Notes: generated by a model from the sequence alone, not told the origin. A DNA stretch of 64,000 bases from Photobacterium phosphoreum (GCF_002954725.1 NZ_MSCQ01000002.1:743536-807535); one strand, 5' to 3'; counted from the stretch's first letter, positions 8,528 to 18,089 are shown. A program made the numbers and translations.

Positions 8528-10588
8528 TTAACGATAATCTTGGCTATTCAAACCCATTTTTTGCATACGAGACAATAACGTGGTTCGTTTTAGCCCCAAT
8601 TGATTTGCGACCCCATTAGGTCCAGCGATGACACCATGACAACTGATTAAAGTATCCACTATCATCTGTCGATCAATCACCGCTGGTGTCGATTTAACCT
8701 GATTAACTCGCACAACTTGCGGCTCAATCGACTCGACAGGTGTATCGATCCCTTTTGGCGGTAACGGCACCAACTCTTGAATAGGGACATTAAGCACCTG
8801 ACCACGGGTTAAAATAACCGAACGTTCAATCACATTACGCAATTCACGTACATTACCCGGCCATGAGAATTGCTGCATAATCGCCATGTCTTCCACCGCA
8901 ATCGAAGTAATGGTTTTACCCATTTTCTTGGCAAGTTCACGGGTAAAATGTTTAACTAATAAGGGAATATCTTCTGCTCGTTCACGTAACGGCGGTATCT
9001 CAATCGGAAAAACATTTAAGCGATAATACAAATCGTTACGAAATTGTTTCTGTTGTACCATTTGCAATAAATTAACATTGGTCGCGACCACTATCCGTAC
9101 ATCGACACTGATTAGCTGATTTTTACCAACACGCTCAATTTCATTTTCTTGCAAGGCACGTAATAACTTAGGTTGTAACTCCAATGGCATATCACCAATT
9201 TCATCAAGAAATAGCGTACCTTTATGGGCTTGTTCAAATCGCCCCACACGTTGAGTAACCGCACCTGTAAATGCTCCGCGCTCATGACCAAACAATTCAC
9301 TTTCAAATAAACCACTCGGGATCGCTGCACAGTTCATTTTTACCATGTCAGTTTTACTGCGATGACTCATTTTATGGATCGCACGTGCAATCAATTCCTT
9401 GCCAGTACCTGATTCCCCTAAAATCAATACGGTACTATCACAACTTGCGACTAATGCCACTTGCTCTAGCACTTTATTCATCACTTCACTTTGACTGATA
9501 ATGTCATCAAAAATGGCATGCTCATCATAGCTATCCTCAATACTGATAAACTTAGTTTGAGGTCGATGCGGAATGGCCGACTGATGCACTTTAATACTGT
9601 GCATCGCTAATGCGACCCGCGCTGATATTTGTTTAAATAACTCAATCTCACTCGATTGAAATTGTGTTTCTACTGCCTTGACATAACAGATATAACCGAT
9701 GGTTAAACCTCTAAATATCATTGGCATAACACACGCACTTTTCGCCAGTGATGAGAAATAAGGACTATTATCATCCCGTTTTAATTTATAAATATCAGCA
9801 GCGGTTAAAATTACGGCTTTATTATTTTCAACCGCATTTTTGATCATGCTGTCATCGGTAAAAAAATGACATTGATAATCAATGCCGCCGTCAATAGCAC
9901 CACCAGAATATTGGTTATAATGGCCATCTTGAGATTGTATTATTGATAATTCATTCATCCCAAAACGTTGAAATAAAAAGCCTAATAGCGTTCTAATTAG
10001 TTCTTTTTTTGAACTTTGATTAATAACAGCATTGGTAATATCAACTAAAAATTGATAGTTCTTATGTTCGTTACTTAATTGTTGCGTTAACGATGAAGCA
10101 ACTTGATGCTCAAGAATATGTTCGACCATTGCAGCAACCATATTATTGAACAGTTTAAATTGTTTTTCTACATCATCATAACTAGGTAAACGGAGATTAA
10201 TATATTCAATCGCGCCTAACTGCTGATTGGCTATTAGCAGCGGTATTTTACAATAAGTTTGAATATTAGTGTATGCCGGATGAAGAGATAATTGAGGAAA
10301 TGTTCGATAAAGTTCTTCGCCATTAATATAATGACTATACTCACACGACACAACATGATGAAGACTTAGATTATCTTCTGAATAATCATAGCATTGGAAG
10401 TTTTTATCCGCATCTTGGTAGTATAGTATTGATTGCGCATTTATATCATCTTTTAAAATAATATTAACACGATCGGCATCGATGAATAACAAACTTTCAT
10501 TATTTAGAAAATTTATCACACCCGATATATCATTAATAGACAATAATGCCTTAGAAAAAATCATTAAATCGCTTTCAAAGTTTTCCAT
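8528..10588 (-). CDS. fhlA: FhlA-type sigma-54 activator of formate hydrogenlyase
   Basis: A 686-residue sigma-54 enhancer-binding protein, nearly the length of E. coli FhlA (692). The N-terminal half (about 1-340) has two GAF-like domains that in FhlA sense formate. The AAA+ domain shows Walker A GESGTGKE (about 393), the sigma-54-contacting GAFTGA loop (about 440) and Walker B LFLDEIGD. The C-terminus has a Fis-type helix-turn-helix (ANQLGLKRTTLLSRMQKMG). There is no response-regulator receiver domain, as expected for FhlA. It should activate the two -24/-12 promoters at 13721 and 21629 through the repeated TCGACA sites. Its own promoter carries a perfect FNR box (10683-10696), so anaerobiosis probably raises its level. 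Confidence 0.92.
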   Translation of the reverse strand: MENFESDLMIFSKALLSINDISGVINFLNNESLLFIDADRVNIILKDDINAQSILYYQDADKNFQCYDYSEDNLSLHHVVSCEYSHYINGEELYRTFPQLSLHPAYTNIQTYCKIPLLIANQQLGAIEYINLRLPSYDDVEKQFKLFNNMVAAMVEHILEHQVASSLTQQLSNEHKNYQFLVDITNAVINQSSKKELIRTLLGFLFQRFGMNELSIIQSQDGHYNQYSGGAIDGGIDYQCHFFTDDSMIKNAVENNKAVILTAADIYKLKRDDNSPYFSSLAKSACVMPMIFRGLTIGYICYVKAVETQFQSSEIELFKQISARVALAMHSIKVHQSAIPHRPQTKFISIEDSYDEHAIFDDIISQSEVMNKVLEQVALVASCDSTVLILGESGTGKELIARAIHKMSHRSKTDMVKMNCAAIPSGLFESELFGHERGAFTGAVTQRVGRFEQAHKGTLFLDEIGDMPLELQPKLLRALQENEIERVGKNQLISVDVRIVVATNVNLLQMVQQKQFRNDLYYRLNVFPIEIPPLRERAEDIPLLVKHFTRELAKKMGKTITSIAVEDMAIMQQFSWPGNVRELRNVIERSVILTRGQVLNVPIQELVPLPPKGIDTPVESIEPQVVRVNQVKSTPAVIDRQMIVDTLISCHGVIAGPNGVANQLGLKRTTLLSRMQKMGLNSQDYR

Positions 10589-10640
10589 TCTGACATTAAC
10601 TCTTGCTGATAATATGACTCAAATAGTGATTAATAACTCA

Positions 10641-10696
10641 ATCATTTGTTATACAATTCTCAAGTATTTTAACAACCAAGTATTGATCTATATCAA
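10641..10696 (-). promoter_or_regulatory. FNR-dependent promoter of fhlA
   Basis: A perfect FNR box TTGATCTATATCAA occupies 10683-10696, about 95 bp upstream of the fhlA start. A possible -10 element TATAAC is at 10653-10648 on the minus strand. This puts the box about 41-47 bp upstream of the likely transcription start, the class II activator position. The match is seen directly; function is inferred. Confidence 0.7.
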
Positions 10697-10800
10697 TCAA
10701 TAATTATTAACAATAACATCACTAAAATAAAAGTAACAATATTACCAATCTTTTGAGCTAAAAAATAAATCAGGATAGTTATTTAGATAATAAATGACAT

Positions 10801-10845
10801 AAGGCACCAAGATAAAAATAATCAATCTTTTATCTTGGAAACCTT
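10801..10845 (-). terminator. Large hairpin downstream of fdhF
   Basis: CCAAGATAAAA (10807-10817) pairs perfectly with TTTTATCTTGG (10828-10838), and the flanks AAGG/CCTT can extend the stem. It lies about 65 bp past the fdhF stop. It lacks a strong T-run, so it may be a weak terminator or a 3' end-protecting hairpin. Confidence 0.5.
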
Positions 10846-10908
10846 AATTTCATTTATGCTGCTATATATTAAATATAAACCTTAACAGGTCTTATTCAAA
10901 CAATATAC

Positions 10909-13053
10909 TTACGCATTCTTAACATGGTTTTTCAAGCGTGCTTTCAAATTACTGTACTCAGTTTGTACATAATTTTCAGCCCACGGTTGATCATCAATAT
11001 TTTCTACTTTAACAGCACAATATTTAAATTCAGGCGTACCTGAAATAGGATCAACATGTTCAATGGTTAATTCATTACATGCACCAATCCACCATTGGTA
11101 TGTCATGTAAACAACACCTTTATTAACACGCTCATTGTAGTTAGCTCGAGAGATAACTTTACCACGGCGAGAAGACACCCAAACTAATTGTTGATCATCG
11201 ATCCCCAATGCTTTGGCGTTATCTGGATGCATTTGCACATAACCAGGTTCATCAGCCAATGTTTGTAGCGCAGCACAGTTACCTGTCATTGAACGACAAG
11301 AGTAGTGGCCTACTTCACGCACAGTTGACAACACTAACGGGTAATCAGCATCTGGTTGCTCTAGCGGCGGACGCCAATCAGCACCAATAAACATCCCTTT
11401 ACCTGATGGTGTAGTGAACTTGTTATCTTTAAATAAGTAAGATGTACCTGGATGATCTTCTGTTGGACAAGGCCATTGCACAGATTTCAGATCAGCCATT
11501 TTCTCATACGTTACACCTGCATAATCAGGACATAATGCACGAAGTTCATCCCAGATTTCTTCAGTATTGTTATACGACATAGGATAACCCATGTACGTTG
11601 CTAACAAACTAAAGATTTCCCAGTCCGGCTTCACATTACCCGTTGGGATCACTGCTTTATAAAAGCGTTGGAAACCACGGTCAGCACTGCTGTAAACACC
11701 TTCATGTTCGCCCCAACTTGTCGCAGGGAAAATCACATCAGCAAATTCAGCTGTTTGAGTCATGAAGATATCTTGTACGATAACAAGATCCATCTTGCGC
11801 ATAGTATCGCGCATTACGGCTAGATCTGCTTCAGTTTGTGCTGGATCTTCACCAAAGATATAGAAAGCTTTACAAACGCCTTCGTTTACCTTGTGACCTA
11901 ATTCAGTTAAGCGGTAACCCGGCTTACCTGAAAGCTCAACACCCCACGCTTTTTCAAACTTTTCGCGATTGGCATCAATGTTTACGTCTTGATAGCCAGG
12001 GAATTGGTGCGGCAACATACCCATGTCACAGGTACCTTGAACGTTGTTTTGACCACGAACCGGACCACAACCCACACCAGGACGACCAAAGTTGCCCGTT
12101 AGCAATGCAAGGCCTGCTAAACCACGAACAACATCAACCGCTTGACCATACTGAGTAACACCCATACCCCAAAGAATCATCGCTTCAGGCGCAGCAGCAT
12201 AAGTACGTGCCGCCAAGCGAATATCTGCCGCTTTAAGACCGGTTACTTCTTCTACTGATTCAGGTGTGTAACGTGAAGCAATTTCACGGAACTCAGCAAA
12301 ACCTTCAGTATTATTTTCAACGAAAGATTTGTCGTATAAGTTTTCTTCGATAATCACATTCGCTAACGCATTAACGAGTGCCATGTTCGAACCGTTCTTT
12401 AACGCTAACCATTGATCAGCAACACGCGCAGATTCGATCTTACGTGGGTCACATACAATAATTTTAGCGCCATTTGCACGGGCTTTAAGAATATGTCTTG
12501 CTACAACTGGATGAGAATCAGCCGCGTTGTAACCGAAAATGAGTAAGCATTTAGTAAGTTGAATTTCGGGAATAGCGTTACTCATTGCGCCATTACCTAC
12601 TGTTGTCTCCAGACCGGAGACTGATGGTGCGTGTCACACCCTAGCACAGTGGTCAACATTGTTGGTTCCGATCACCGCCCTTGCGAGTTTTTGCATCACA
12701 TAGTTGGCTTCGTTACCCGGACCGCGGGCTGAACCTGTTGTCATTATCGCATCTGGACCATATTGCTTTTTAATTGCCATTAGCTTATCGCCGGCAAATT
12801 GAATAGCTTCATCCCAAGACACGGCTTCTAATGCTGATTCACGTGTACGGCGAATCATTGGTTGCTTTAGGCGTGGTGTTAATAAGTTGGTATCGTTGAG
12901 AAAATCCCAACCATAGTAGCCTTTCAAACAAAGTTGGCCTTCATTGGTACGACCCATTGCTGGCTCTGCTGCCACGACTTTGTTATTTTCGACAACCAAC
13001 TTTAGTTTGCACCCAGTACCACAGTAGGGACAAACAACAATTGATTTTTTCAT
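10909..13053 (-). CDS. fdhF: Formate dehydrogenase H, selenocysteine-containing
   Basis: FDH-H oxidises formate to CO2 at a molybdopterin-selenocysteine centre and passes electrons through HydN/HycB to hydrogenase-3. The frame is read in two parts because of an in-frame TGA at 12634-12636, but the whole is one 714-residue protein (E. coli 715). The TGA is codon 140, the position of selenocysteine in E. coli FdhF, in the context CARV-Sec-HAPSVSGLE. The [4Fe-4S] cysteines are C8, C11, C15 (CPYCGTGC) and C42. The conserved GNGAMSNAI and GYNAADSHPVV segments follow the Sec. A matching SECIS hairpin is directly downstream of the UGA. It lies 58 bp after hydN and shares its sigma-54 promoter. This is not a pseudogene. 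Confidence 0.97.
12605..12636 (-). promoter_or_regulatory. UGA selenocysteine codon and bacterial SECIS element of fdhF
   Basis: After the TGA (12636-12634) and 12 nt, GTCTCC (12621-12616) pairs with GGAGAC (12610-12605) around a GGTCT loop. The E. coli fdhF SECIS has the same placement and an AGGUCU loop that SelB recognises. The loop bases and distance are conserved while the stem differs but stays fully paired, supporting a functional element. Confidence 0.93.
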
Positions 13054-13111
13054 ACTAACCTTTTGGCTGTAATTGTTATTAATATGTATTGTAAACCGAG
13101 GGTTTATAACA

Positions 13112-13660
13112 CTAGCGAGTGATCGCTACAGCAGCATTGAGCGCAGCTGCTTCACGTTTTTGTTTGCTTGTTTCAATCAATGTTTCAGCTTCAATAATCT
13201 GAATTGCGCTAGTAGGACAAACTTCCACACACGCAGGACCTGCTTCACGATGAGAACACAAGTCACATTTCAATGCTTGAGACTTAGGTACCATGCGCTT
13301 AAATAGCGATGCACCTTTTGATTCTTCAACCATCTTAGTCACGACATTCATTGCACCGTAGGGACAAGCAATGACACAGGTTTTACACCCGATACAGCGT
13401 GATTGAATCACTTTTACATAGCCATCTTCTAAAACGATAGCGTTATTAGGACAAACCTGAGCACAAGGTGCATCATCACATTGACGGCACATTACGGGCG
13501 TTGTCACATGCGCATTTTTCACCAAGGTCAACCGTGGTGAAAAATCTGCGGGAGCAACCCCTGTTAGCTTGCCATCTGCTTGATGAGAAACAACACAAGC
13601 AATTTCACAGGTTCGACACCCAATACACAGATTTGGATCTGCAAAAACAAACCGGTTCAT
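13112..13660 (-). CDS. hydN: HydN, four-cluster ferredoxin-type electron carrier
   Basis: A 182-residue cytoplasmic iron-sulfur protein like E. coli HydN (175). It has four [4Fe-4S] cysteine motifs in order: CIGCRTCEIAC, CRQCDDAPCAQVC, CIGCKTCVIACP and CDLCSHREAGPACVEVCP. In E. coli HydN is associated with FDH-H activity and is co-transcribed with genes of the formate system. Here it directly precedes fdhF (58 bp) and is first behind the -24/-12 promoter at 13721-13736. It closely resembles HycB at 20980-21594, so the two can be confused; the gene pairing decides the name. Confidence 0.9.
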   Translation of the reverse strand: MNRFVFADPNLCIGCRTCEIACVVSHQADGKLTGVAPADFSPRLTLVKNAHVTTPVMCRQCDDAPCAQVCPNNAIVLEDGYVKVIQSRCIGCKTCVIACPYGAMNVVTKMVEESKGASLFKRMVPKSQALKCDLCSHREAGPACVEVCPTSAIQIIEAETLIETSKQKREAAALNAAVAITR

Positions 13661-13720
13661 GGTCTATACCTTGTTGATATCGATACATCGCAACATAGTC
13701 TTATGTTGCTATTCCTTTTA

Positions 13721-13736
13721 AGCATTAGTTGTGCCA
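13721..13736 (-). promoter_or_regulatory. Sigma-54 promoter of hydN-fdhF
   Basis: On the minus strand TGGCACAACTAATGCT matches the -24/-12 consensus (TGGCAC-N5-TTGCT) with GG and GC at the exact 10-bp spacing and only one base different. It lies about 60 bp upstream of the hydN start. The activator sites are at 13830-13913. Confidence 0.9.
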
Positions 13737-13783
13737 TAAATTACGAAATCATTAATTTATTTTTAACCAACTGAAATTAAATT

Positions 13784-13824
13784 AAAAAAAAAGGAAGTAC
13801 ATGCAATGCAGTACTTCCTTTTTT
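13784..13824 (-). terminator. Terminator of the hyc operon
   Basis: AAAAAAGGAAGTAC and GTACTTCCTTTTTT form a 14-bp stem with a 10-nt loop, with a run of T on either strand. It stops leftward transcription coming from hycI, about 105 bp past its stop. It lies between the FhlA-type sites and the sigma-54 promoter of hydN. Confidence 0.85.
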
Positions 13825-13829
13825 ATTAA

Positions 13830-13913
13830 TGTCGATAAAGTCATTAACTTCGTCAATTGTATCGACACTGTTCGTCAGTGGTTATCGACACCCTTCGACA
13901 ATCAATGTCGACA
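13830..13913. promoter_or_regulatory. Upstream activator sites of hydN-fdhF (probable FhlA sites)
   Basis: Repeats of one hexamer occur at 13830 (TGTCGA), 13862, 13885 and 13895 (TCGACA) and 13906-13913 (TGTCGACA). The last three have the spacing TCGACA-N4-TCGACA-N5-TGTCGA, identical to that in front of hycB. They lie about 100-190 bp upstream of the -24/-12 promoter, the usual place for enhancer sites. Confidence 0.8.
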
Positions 13914-13930
13914 GTCACCACCAATAAACA

Positions 13931-14455
13931 TCAACAATGCTCAAAACCACCCGACCCTTGCCACTCAGGTAAGCGCTGGTAAATCGTTTCAACCGCGGTT
14001 TGCACCATCTCGGTTAGCGGAAATGAAAACGCCACAATAGCTGGTTGAATACCAACAAAAATAACCTCTGGCACAAAAGTTTTTAAATCGTCAATCAAAA
14101 AATTAAGCGGCAAGCTATGGGTCGAAACCACATACATATCGACAATAGTTTCTGGATCAATAATTCGCACTTCGCCTGCTTGTTCACCAATATCCGCCGC
14201 ATCCACCACAATCACACGTTGGGGCTGCGCTTTACGAATAAGATGTAAACAATCTTCAGGCATCGAGCCACCTTCCAGCACGCTCCATCCTGAAATCGGA
14301 TTATCTTTGATCATTTTTGCTAATAATGGACCAGCACCATCATCACCCATCATGCTATTACCGACAGTAAGCACGATATTACTAACCGATAAATCAACAT
14401 CATCGTTAGAAACACTTTCGCCCATCACTGTCGACAAATTCACTTCCTGAAGCAT
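13931..14455 (-). CDS. hycI: HycI, hydrogenase-3 maturation endopeptidase
   Basis: HycI clips the C-terminal tail of the HycE precursor after nickel insertion, closing the active site. The core matches E. coli HycI: VGNSMMGDDGAGPLL (with the metal-binding Asp), VVDAAD, RIIDPETI, STHSLPLN (His ligand), FVGIQPAIV and a conserved end ETIYQRLPEWQGSGGF. The 174-residue protein has about 22 extra residues before the usual start (E. coli 156). The ATG at 14455 has a GAGGTG ribosome site, which supports the longer form. It is the last gene of hycBCDEFGHI and ends before the FhlA-type sites and terminator. Confidence 0.93.
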   Translation of the reverse strand: MLQEVNLSTVMGESVSNDDVDLSVSNIVLTVGNSMMGDDGAGPLLAKMIKDNPISGWSVLEGGSMPEDCLHLIRKAQPQRVIVVDAADIGEQAGEVRIIDPETIVDMYVVSTHSLPLNFLIDDLKTFVPEVIFVGIQPAIVAFSFPLTEMVQTAVETIYQRLPEWQGSGGFEHC

Positions 14456-14488
14456 ATTTTCACCTCATGTAGCATATTTTCATCATGT
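14451..14488. repeat. Short tandem duplication at the hycI start
   Basis: AGCATATTTTCACCTCATGT (14451-14470) is followed directly by an 18-nt near-copy (14471-14488). On the minus strand each copy contains an ATGCT. The downstream copy supplies the hycI start codon with a GAGGTG ribosome site, and the upstream one opens only a short frame. Confidence 0.7.
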
Positions 14489-14495
14489 AACATGG

Positions 14496-14945
14496 TTAGC
14501 GTATGCCTCGAATCATCATATACATCGTCGGCTCGCGGTGAATGTCACCTAACGCAGCAATAAAATCACGGGTTAACTGCTGTGATAGTGCATTTTGAGT
14601 CGAGGTATCAATTCGATCAAACGCTAACGCCAACATATTAAGGTGTTCAGGGTAAATGGTGATTTCACCAAACACAAAATAGCCTTTCATTTTATTGAAC
14701 GCTTCGCCGTCTTGTGGCAAGCCGCTGATCCATGTTAGATATTCATCGCCTTCACATTCAATCACGGCTTTTAGACAATCAACTACGCCTAAATGGTGAC
14801 CAATCGCCAAGCTGTAGTACATGATCTGTTTAGCTTCTTCAGGCACATCATAGCTTTCATCAACAAATTTACGGCCTAATGTATAAAAGTAGACGTGACC
14901 TTGAAAATGGCGAGATTGTGTTAATTCCGCTAAAACATCACTCAT
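14496..14945 (-). CDS. hycH: HycH/HyfJ-family formate hydrogenlyase maturation protein
   Basis: A 149-residue cytoplasmic protein of the HycH/HyfJ family, needed for assembly of hydrogenase-3 in E. coli, though its exact role is not settled. The recognisable segments are [33 protein letters not shown] and a conserved end near PTMYMMIRG. The start was set at the ATG at 14945 because it overlaps the hycG stop as ATGA; the frame could extend six codons further. It lies in the position of hycH in the E. coli operon order, between hycG and hycI. Confidence 0.85.
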   Translation of the reverse strand: MSDVLAELTQSRHFQGHVYFYTLGRKFVDESYDVPEEAKQIMYYSLAIGHHLGVVDCLKAVIECEGDEYLTWISGLPQDGEAFNKMKGYFVFGEITIYPEHLNMLALAFDRIDTSTQNALSQQLTRDFIAALGDIHREPTMYMMIRGIR

Positions 14946-15781
14946 TGGTGACAACCTCCGCATGATGTTTGATCTTGCTGTGCACTAGGACACGCTTCAG
15001 AACCAGTGAGTGCTGCCATGGTCTTTGACAGTAAAATATTTACGATTTCAGTAAGTCGTGGATCATTTTTAGTCGCAAGGTAAGCACTGATTTTTTGATC
15101 AACATCATCGGCACTACAAGTGGCGAGTACATTCATAACGTCATCGGCAATACGTTGTCCTTGTACATAACCTGCAAGTACACGTGCTTGACGTTCAATC
15201 ATCACTTTAATATCCAATGGAATTTCAGTGTGTTTTAAACTCGCCTTTTGTTCTTCAGGTTGATGTACTTTGGCTTTCAATTTTTGATCAAGCAAACCCA
15301 ACGCAACCGCAAAACCAAAAATAGTTGCGGCAGGTGTCGGTGGACAACCCGGAATGTAAACATCTACTGGGACAATTTTATCCGTACCACCCCATACACA
15401 ATAAAGATCGTGGAAAATACCACCATCACAACCACATGCACCGTATGAAATCACAATCTTTGGATCCGGCGCGGCTTCATAAGCACGCAGCGCAGGCGCA
15501 CGCATTGCACGAGTTACCGAACCGGTATAAAGCAAAATATCGGCATGGCGCGGTGAAGCGACAATTTTGATACCAAAACGCTCGGTATCAAAAATAGGCG
15601 TAGTTGCTGCAAAAATCTCAATCTCACAGGCGTTACAACCACCGCAGTCAACGCGGTAGACATACGCTGAACGACGAATTTCCTTGATCAGCGCATCTTT
15701 TAGCTTTTGGCTATTGGGTGGCAGTTCAACAGGTACGGTTTGAGTATGGGCTGTGCCTACTAGTTGTTTAATACCTTTCAC
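14942..15781 (-). CDS. hycG: HycG, hydrogenase-3 small (NuoB-like) subunit
   Basis: HycG is the NuoB-like subunit carrying the [4Fe-4S] cluster closest to the NiFe site. Cluster cysteines are seen in [27 protein letters not shown] and [12 protein letters not shown]. Conserved segments include [19 protein letters not shown]. It has 279 residues against 255 in E. coli: the last 20 or so are an extra tail with cysteines ending SCGGCHQ. The start is a GTG at 15781 overlapping the hycF stop (GTGA), and its own stop overlaps hycH (ATGA), so translation is coupled across the operon. Confidence 0.95.
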   Translation of the reverse strand: MKGIKQLVGTAHTQTVPVELPPNSQKLKDALIKEIRRSAYVYRVDCGGCNACEIEIFAATTPIFDTERFGIKIVASPRHADILLYTGSVTRAMRAPALRAYEAAPDPKIVISYGACGCDGGIFHDLYCVWGGTDKIVPVDVYIPGCPPTPAATIFGFAVALGLLDQKLKAKVHQPEEQKASLKHTEIPLDIKVMIERQARVLAGYVQGQRIADDVMNVLATCSADDVDQKISAYLATKNDPRLTEIVNILLSKTMAALTGSEACPSAQQDQTSCGGCHQ

Positions 15782-16326
15782 TTTTGCTCCTCAAGGTAAC
15801 GTAGGTGACTGACATTTTCGCTATCTAACATATTGTTGCTGCGACGACATTCAGGACAGGTTTCGATTTGCTTACGACGTTCTATAAGTTGTTCACCCGT
15901 TACGCCACTGTGCTCAAGGGTATCGATGACATATTCAAGTAACTTACGCGCCACGAATGGACGATCACATTGACGACAATTCGCTAACGTAAATACTGCT
16001 TCATCATAAAGATCGGCTTTACTGGTCACGGCTAACTCAAAATTCTGAGTCAGTTTAATCGCATGAGTTGGGCACACTTCTTCACAACGACCACAGAAAA
16101 TACAGCGCGCTGTTGAAAGCTCCCAACGACGTGTACCCGCTTTAGTATCGGTTTCCATGATCAAGGCATTAGCAGGACAAGCACGTGTACACGCACCACA
16201 AGATAAGCATTGATCAGCATCGAGTTCTGGTTTACCACGAAAATCTTCATTCACTTCCATCGGAGCAAAAGGATATTTAATGGTAACTGAACCTGTTTTT
16301 ATTACCGTTTTTAATAACTTAAACAC
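15778..16326 (-). CDS. hycF: HycF, hydrogenase-3 two-cluster ferredoxin subunit
   Basis: HycF resembles NuoI and carries electrons between HycB and HycG. The 182 residues (E. coli 180) contain two [4Fe-4S] motifs, [15 protein letters not shown] and [16 protein letters not shown] further set of cysteines (CRQCDRPF and CPECR) near the C-terminus could bind zinc or another centre. The start is a GTG at 16326 giving [12 protein letters not shown], which matches the E. coli N-terminus. An AGGAGG ribosome site overlaps the hycE stop just upstream. The nearby ATG two bases away is out of frame and closes quickly. Confidence 0.94.
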   Translation of the reverse strand: MFKLLKTVIKTGSVTIKYPFAPMEVNEDFRGKPELDADQCLSCGACTRACPANALIMETDTKAGTRRWELSTARCIFCGRCEEVCPTHAIKLTQNFELAVTSKADLYDEAVFTLANCRQCDRPFVARKLLEYVIDTLEHSGVTGEQLIERRKQIETCPECRRSNNMLDSENVSHLRYLEEQK

Positions 16327-16334
16327 ATGACCTC

Positions 16335-18089
16335 CTAAAGCTTGAATGGCGAGTTCTTGCGGTCAATGCTGTATTGCTCAATCGCTTTATAAGGAACGGT
16401 TTTACTGCGCTGTTTCTTAGTATCAACAATCGTTACACGGTCAGTACATGAGTAACAAGGATCTAAGCTACCAATAATTAACGGTGCATCAGCAACAGTG
16501 TTACCTCGTAACATATAACGCAATGTTGGCCAGTTTGCGTATGTAGCCGCACGACAACGCCAGCGGAATAACTTCTGGTTATCGCCTGTCATGCTCCAGT
16601 GAACGTTTTCACCACGAGGGGCTTCAGTAAAGCCAAGTGCAAACTTATTAGGCTTGTAATCAAAACCTTCGGTTAGAATCGCACCCGGTGGCAAGTGATC
16701 AAGACCGTATTCAATCACATTTAAAGATTCGAATACTTCACGTACACGTACCATCACACGTGAGAATACATCGCCATTTTCCATCACTTGAATATCAATC
16801 GGCACACTGCCGTATGACTCTAATGATTGACCATGCACAGTACGTACATCGCGGTTAAAACCACTAGCACGAATCAATGGACCTACTGGGCTAAAATCAC
16901 GGGCTACTTGCTTGGTTAAAATACCTACGCCTTCAGTACGGCTACCAATATTAGGCGTTGAAAGTAAAACATCCACCAGCTCAGAGAACTTCTGACGCAC
17001 TTCTTTCACCATCGCAATACCTTGTACGCGCTGCTGTTTTAGAAAATCACGACGTACACCACCGATAAGGTTCATGCCGTATGTTTTACGCGCACCCGTT
17101 AGTAGTTCAGCCAATTCCATGGTCTTTTCACGAACACGGAAAAATTGCATAAAGCCAGAGTCAAACCCAACAAAGTGGCTTGATAGACCAATGTTTAATA
17201 AGTGACTGTGTAGACGTTCAACTTCAAGCAATACAGTACGGATCATCTTGGCGCGGAATGGCACATCAACCGATAATGCGTTTTCAATAGTATTGCTGTA
17301 ACCGACACTGTGAGTAAAACCACAGATACCACATACGCGGTCAGTTAGCTGTGCAACTTCATGGTAACCCATGCGTGTTTCAGCCAGTTTTTCCATGCCA
17401 CGGTGAACATAGAACATACGGTAATCGGCATCAACAATGTCTTCACCATCAACGAACAAACGGAAGTGACCCGGTTCATCAGAGGTAATATGCAGCGGAC
17501 CTACAGGTACAATACGGTTGCTGTCGTTACCTAGCTGGTTATCAAACTGGTAAGTTTCTGTTTCAGTGGTTGGTTGTGGACGCTGACGGTAATCCATCGC
17601 ATCTTTACGCAATGGGTGCAGGTTTTCAGGCCAATCATCAGGCAGTACTAAACGACGCTCATCAGGTAAACCTACCGGACGTAAACCGTACATATCACGG
17701 ATTTCACGCTCGCCCCATACCGCAGCAGGAATAGTTGGCGTAATAGAGATAAACTCTTGGCTATTAGCATCAACCAATACTTTTACCGTTACCCAGCTTT
17801 TCACTTCACCTTCCATAGAAAGTGCGTGATAAACCGCAAAATGACCGTTTAAAGTACGTTCATCGTTACCAAACGTAACCGTTAACCAGCCACCTTGATC
17901 GTAATAAAGCCATTTCATCACTTCAACTAACGACGTCATTTTAACCGTGATAGTGACTTGGTTTTCTGTTTGCCACTCTTCATCAATAATCGCGGATGGA
18001 AAGAAATGATTCACACCATCGACATAGTTTTTACCAATACGACCCGCTTGTGGCTGCGAGTGAAATTGTTGAGATGTATTGTTTGTCAT
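16335..18089 (-). CDS. hycE: HycE, hydrogenase-3 large (catalytic) subunit
   Basis: HycE carries the NiFe(CN)2CO centre that reduces protons to H2. The 584-residue protein (E. coli 569) has a NuoC-like N-terminal part (about 1-190) fused to a NuoD-like large subunit. The nickel-binding cysteines are in RVCGICGFTHS (about residue 253) and DPCYSCTDR (about 545). About 34 residues follow the second motif; this tail is the peptide HycI removes, the cut in E. coli HycE being after the Arg at the end of this motif. It lies 9 bp after hycD and 8 bp before hycF. The substrate-facing partner is FDH-H (fdhF). Confidence 0.96.
   Translation of the reverse strand: MTNNTSQQFHSQPQAGRIGKNYVDGVNHFFPSAIIDEEWQTENQVTITVKMTSLVEVMKWLYYDQGGWLTVTFGNDERTLNGHFAVYHALSMEGEVKSWVTVKVLVDANSQEFISITPTIPAAVWGEREIRDMYGLRPVGLPDERRLVLPDDWPENLHPLRKDAMDYRQRPQPTTETETYQFDNQLGNDSNRIVPVGPLHITSDEPGHFRLFVDGEDIVDADYRMFYVHRGMEKLAETRMGYHEVAQLTDRVCGICGFTHSVGYSNTIENALSVDVPFRAKMIRTVLLEVERLHSHLLNIGLSSHFVGFDSGFMQFFRVREKTMELAELLTGARKTYGMNLIGGVRRDFLKQQRVQGIAMVKEVRQKFSELVDVLLSTPNIGSRTEGVGILTKQVARDFSPVGPLIRASGFNRDVRTVHGQSLESYGSVPIDIQVMENGDVFSRVMVRVREVFESLNVIEYGLDHLPPGAILTEGFDYKPNKFALGFTEAPRGENVHWSMTGDNQKLFRWRCRAATYANWPTLRYMLRGNTVADAPLIIGSLDPCYSCTDRVTIVDTKKQRSKTVPYKAIEQYSIDRKNSPFKL

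Noticed and set aside
10482..10703. Plus-strand open frame across the fhlA start and promoter
   Set aside because: It overlaps the fhlA start and the FNR box; its composition reflects AT-rich non-coding DNA.
10909..13053. fdhF split into two genes or a pseudogene by a stop codon
   Set aside because: The stop is a TGA at the known selenocysteine position, followed by a SECIS hairpin, and both parts are in the same frame with full-length similarity to FDH-H.
14429..14436. TGTCGACA inside hycI as another FhlA site
   Set aside because: It is a single copy within coding sequence without the repeat arrangement and without a nearby -24/-12 promoter.
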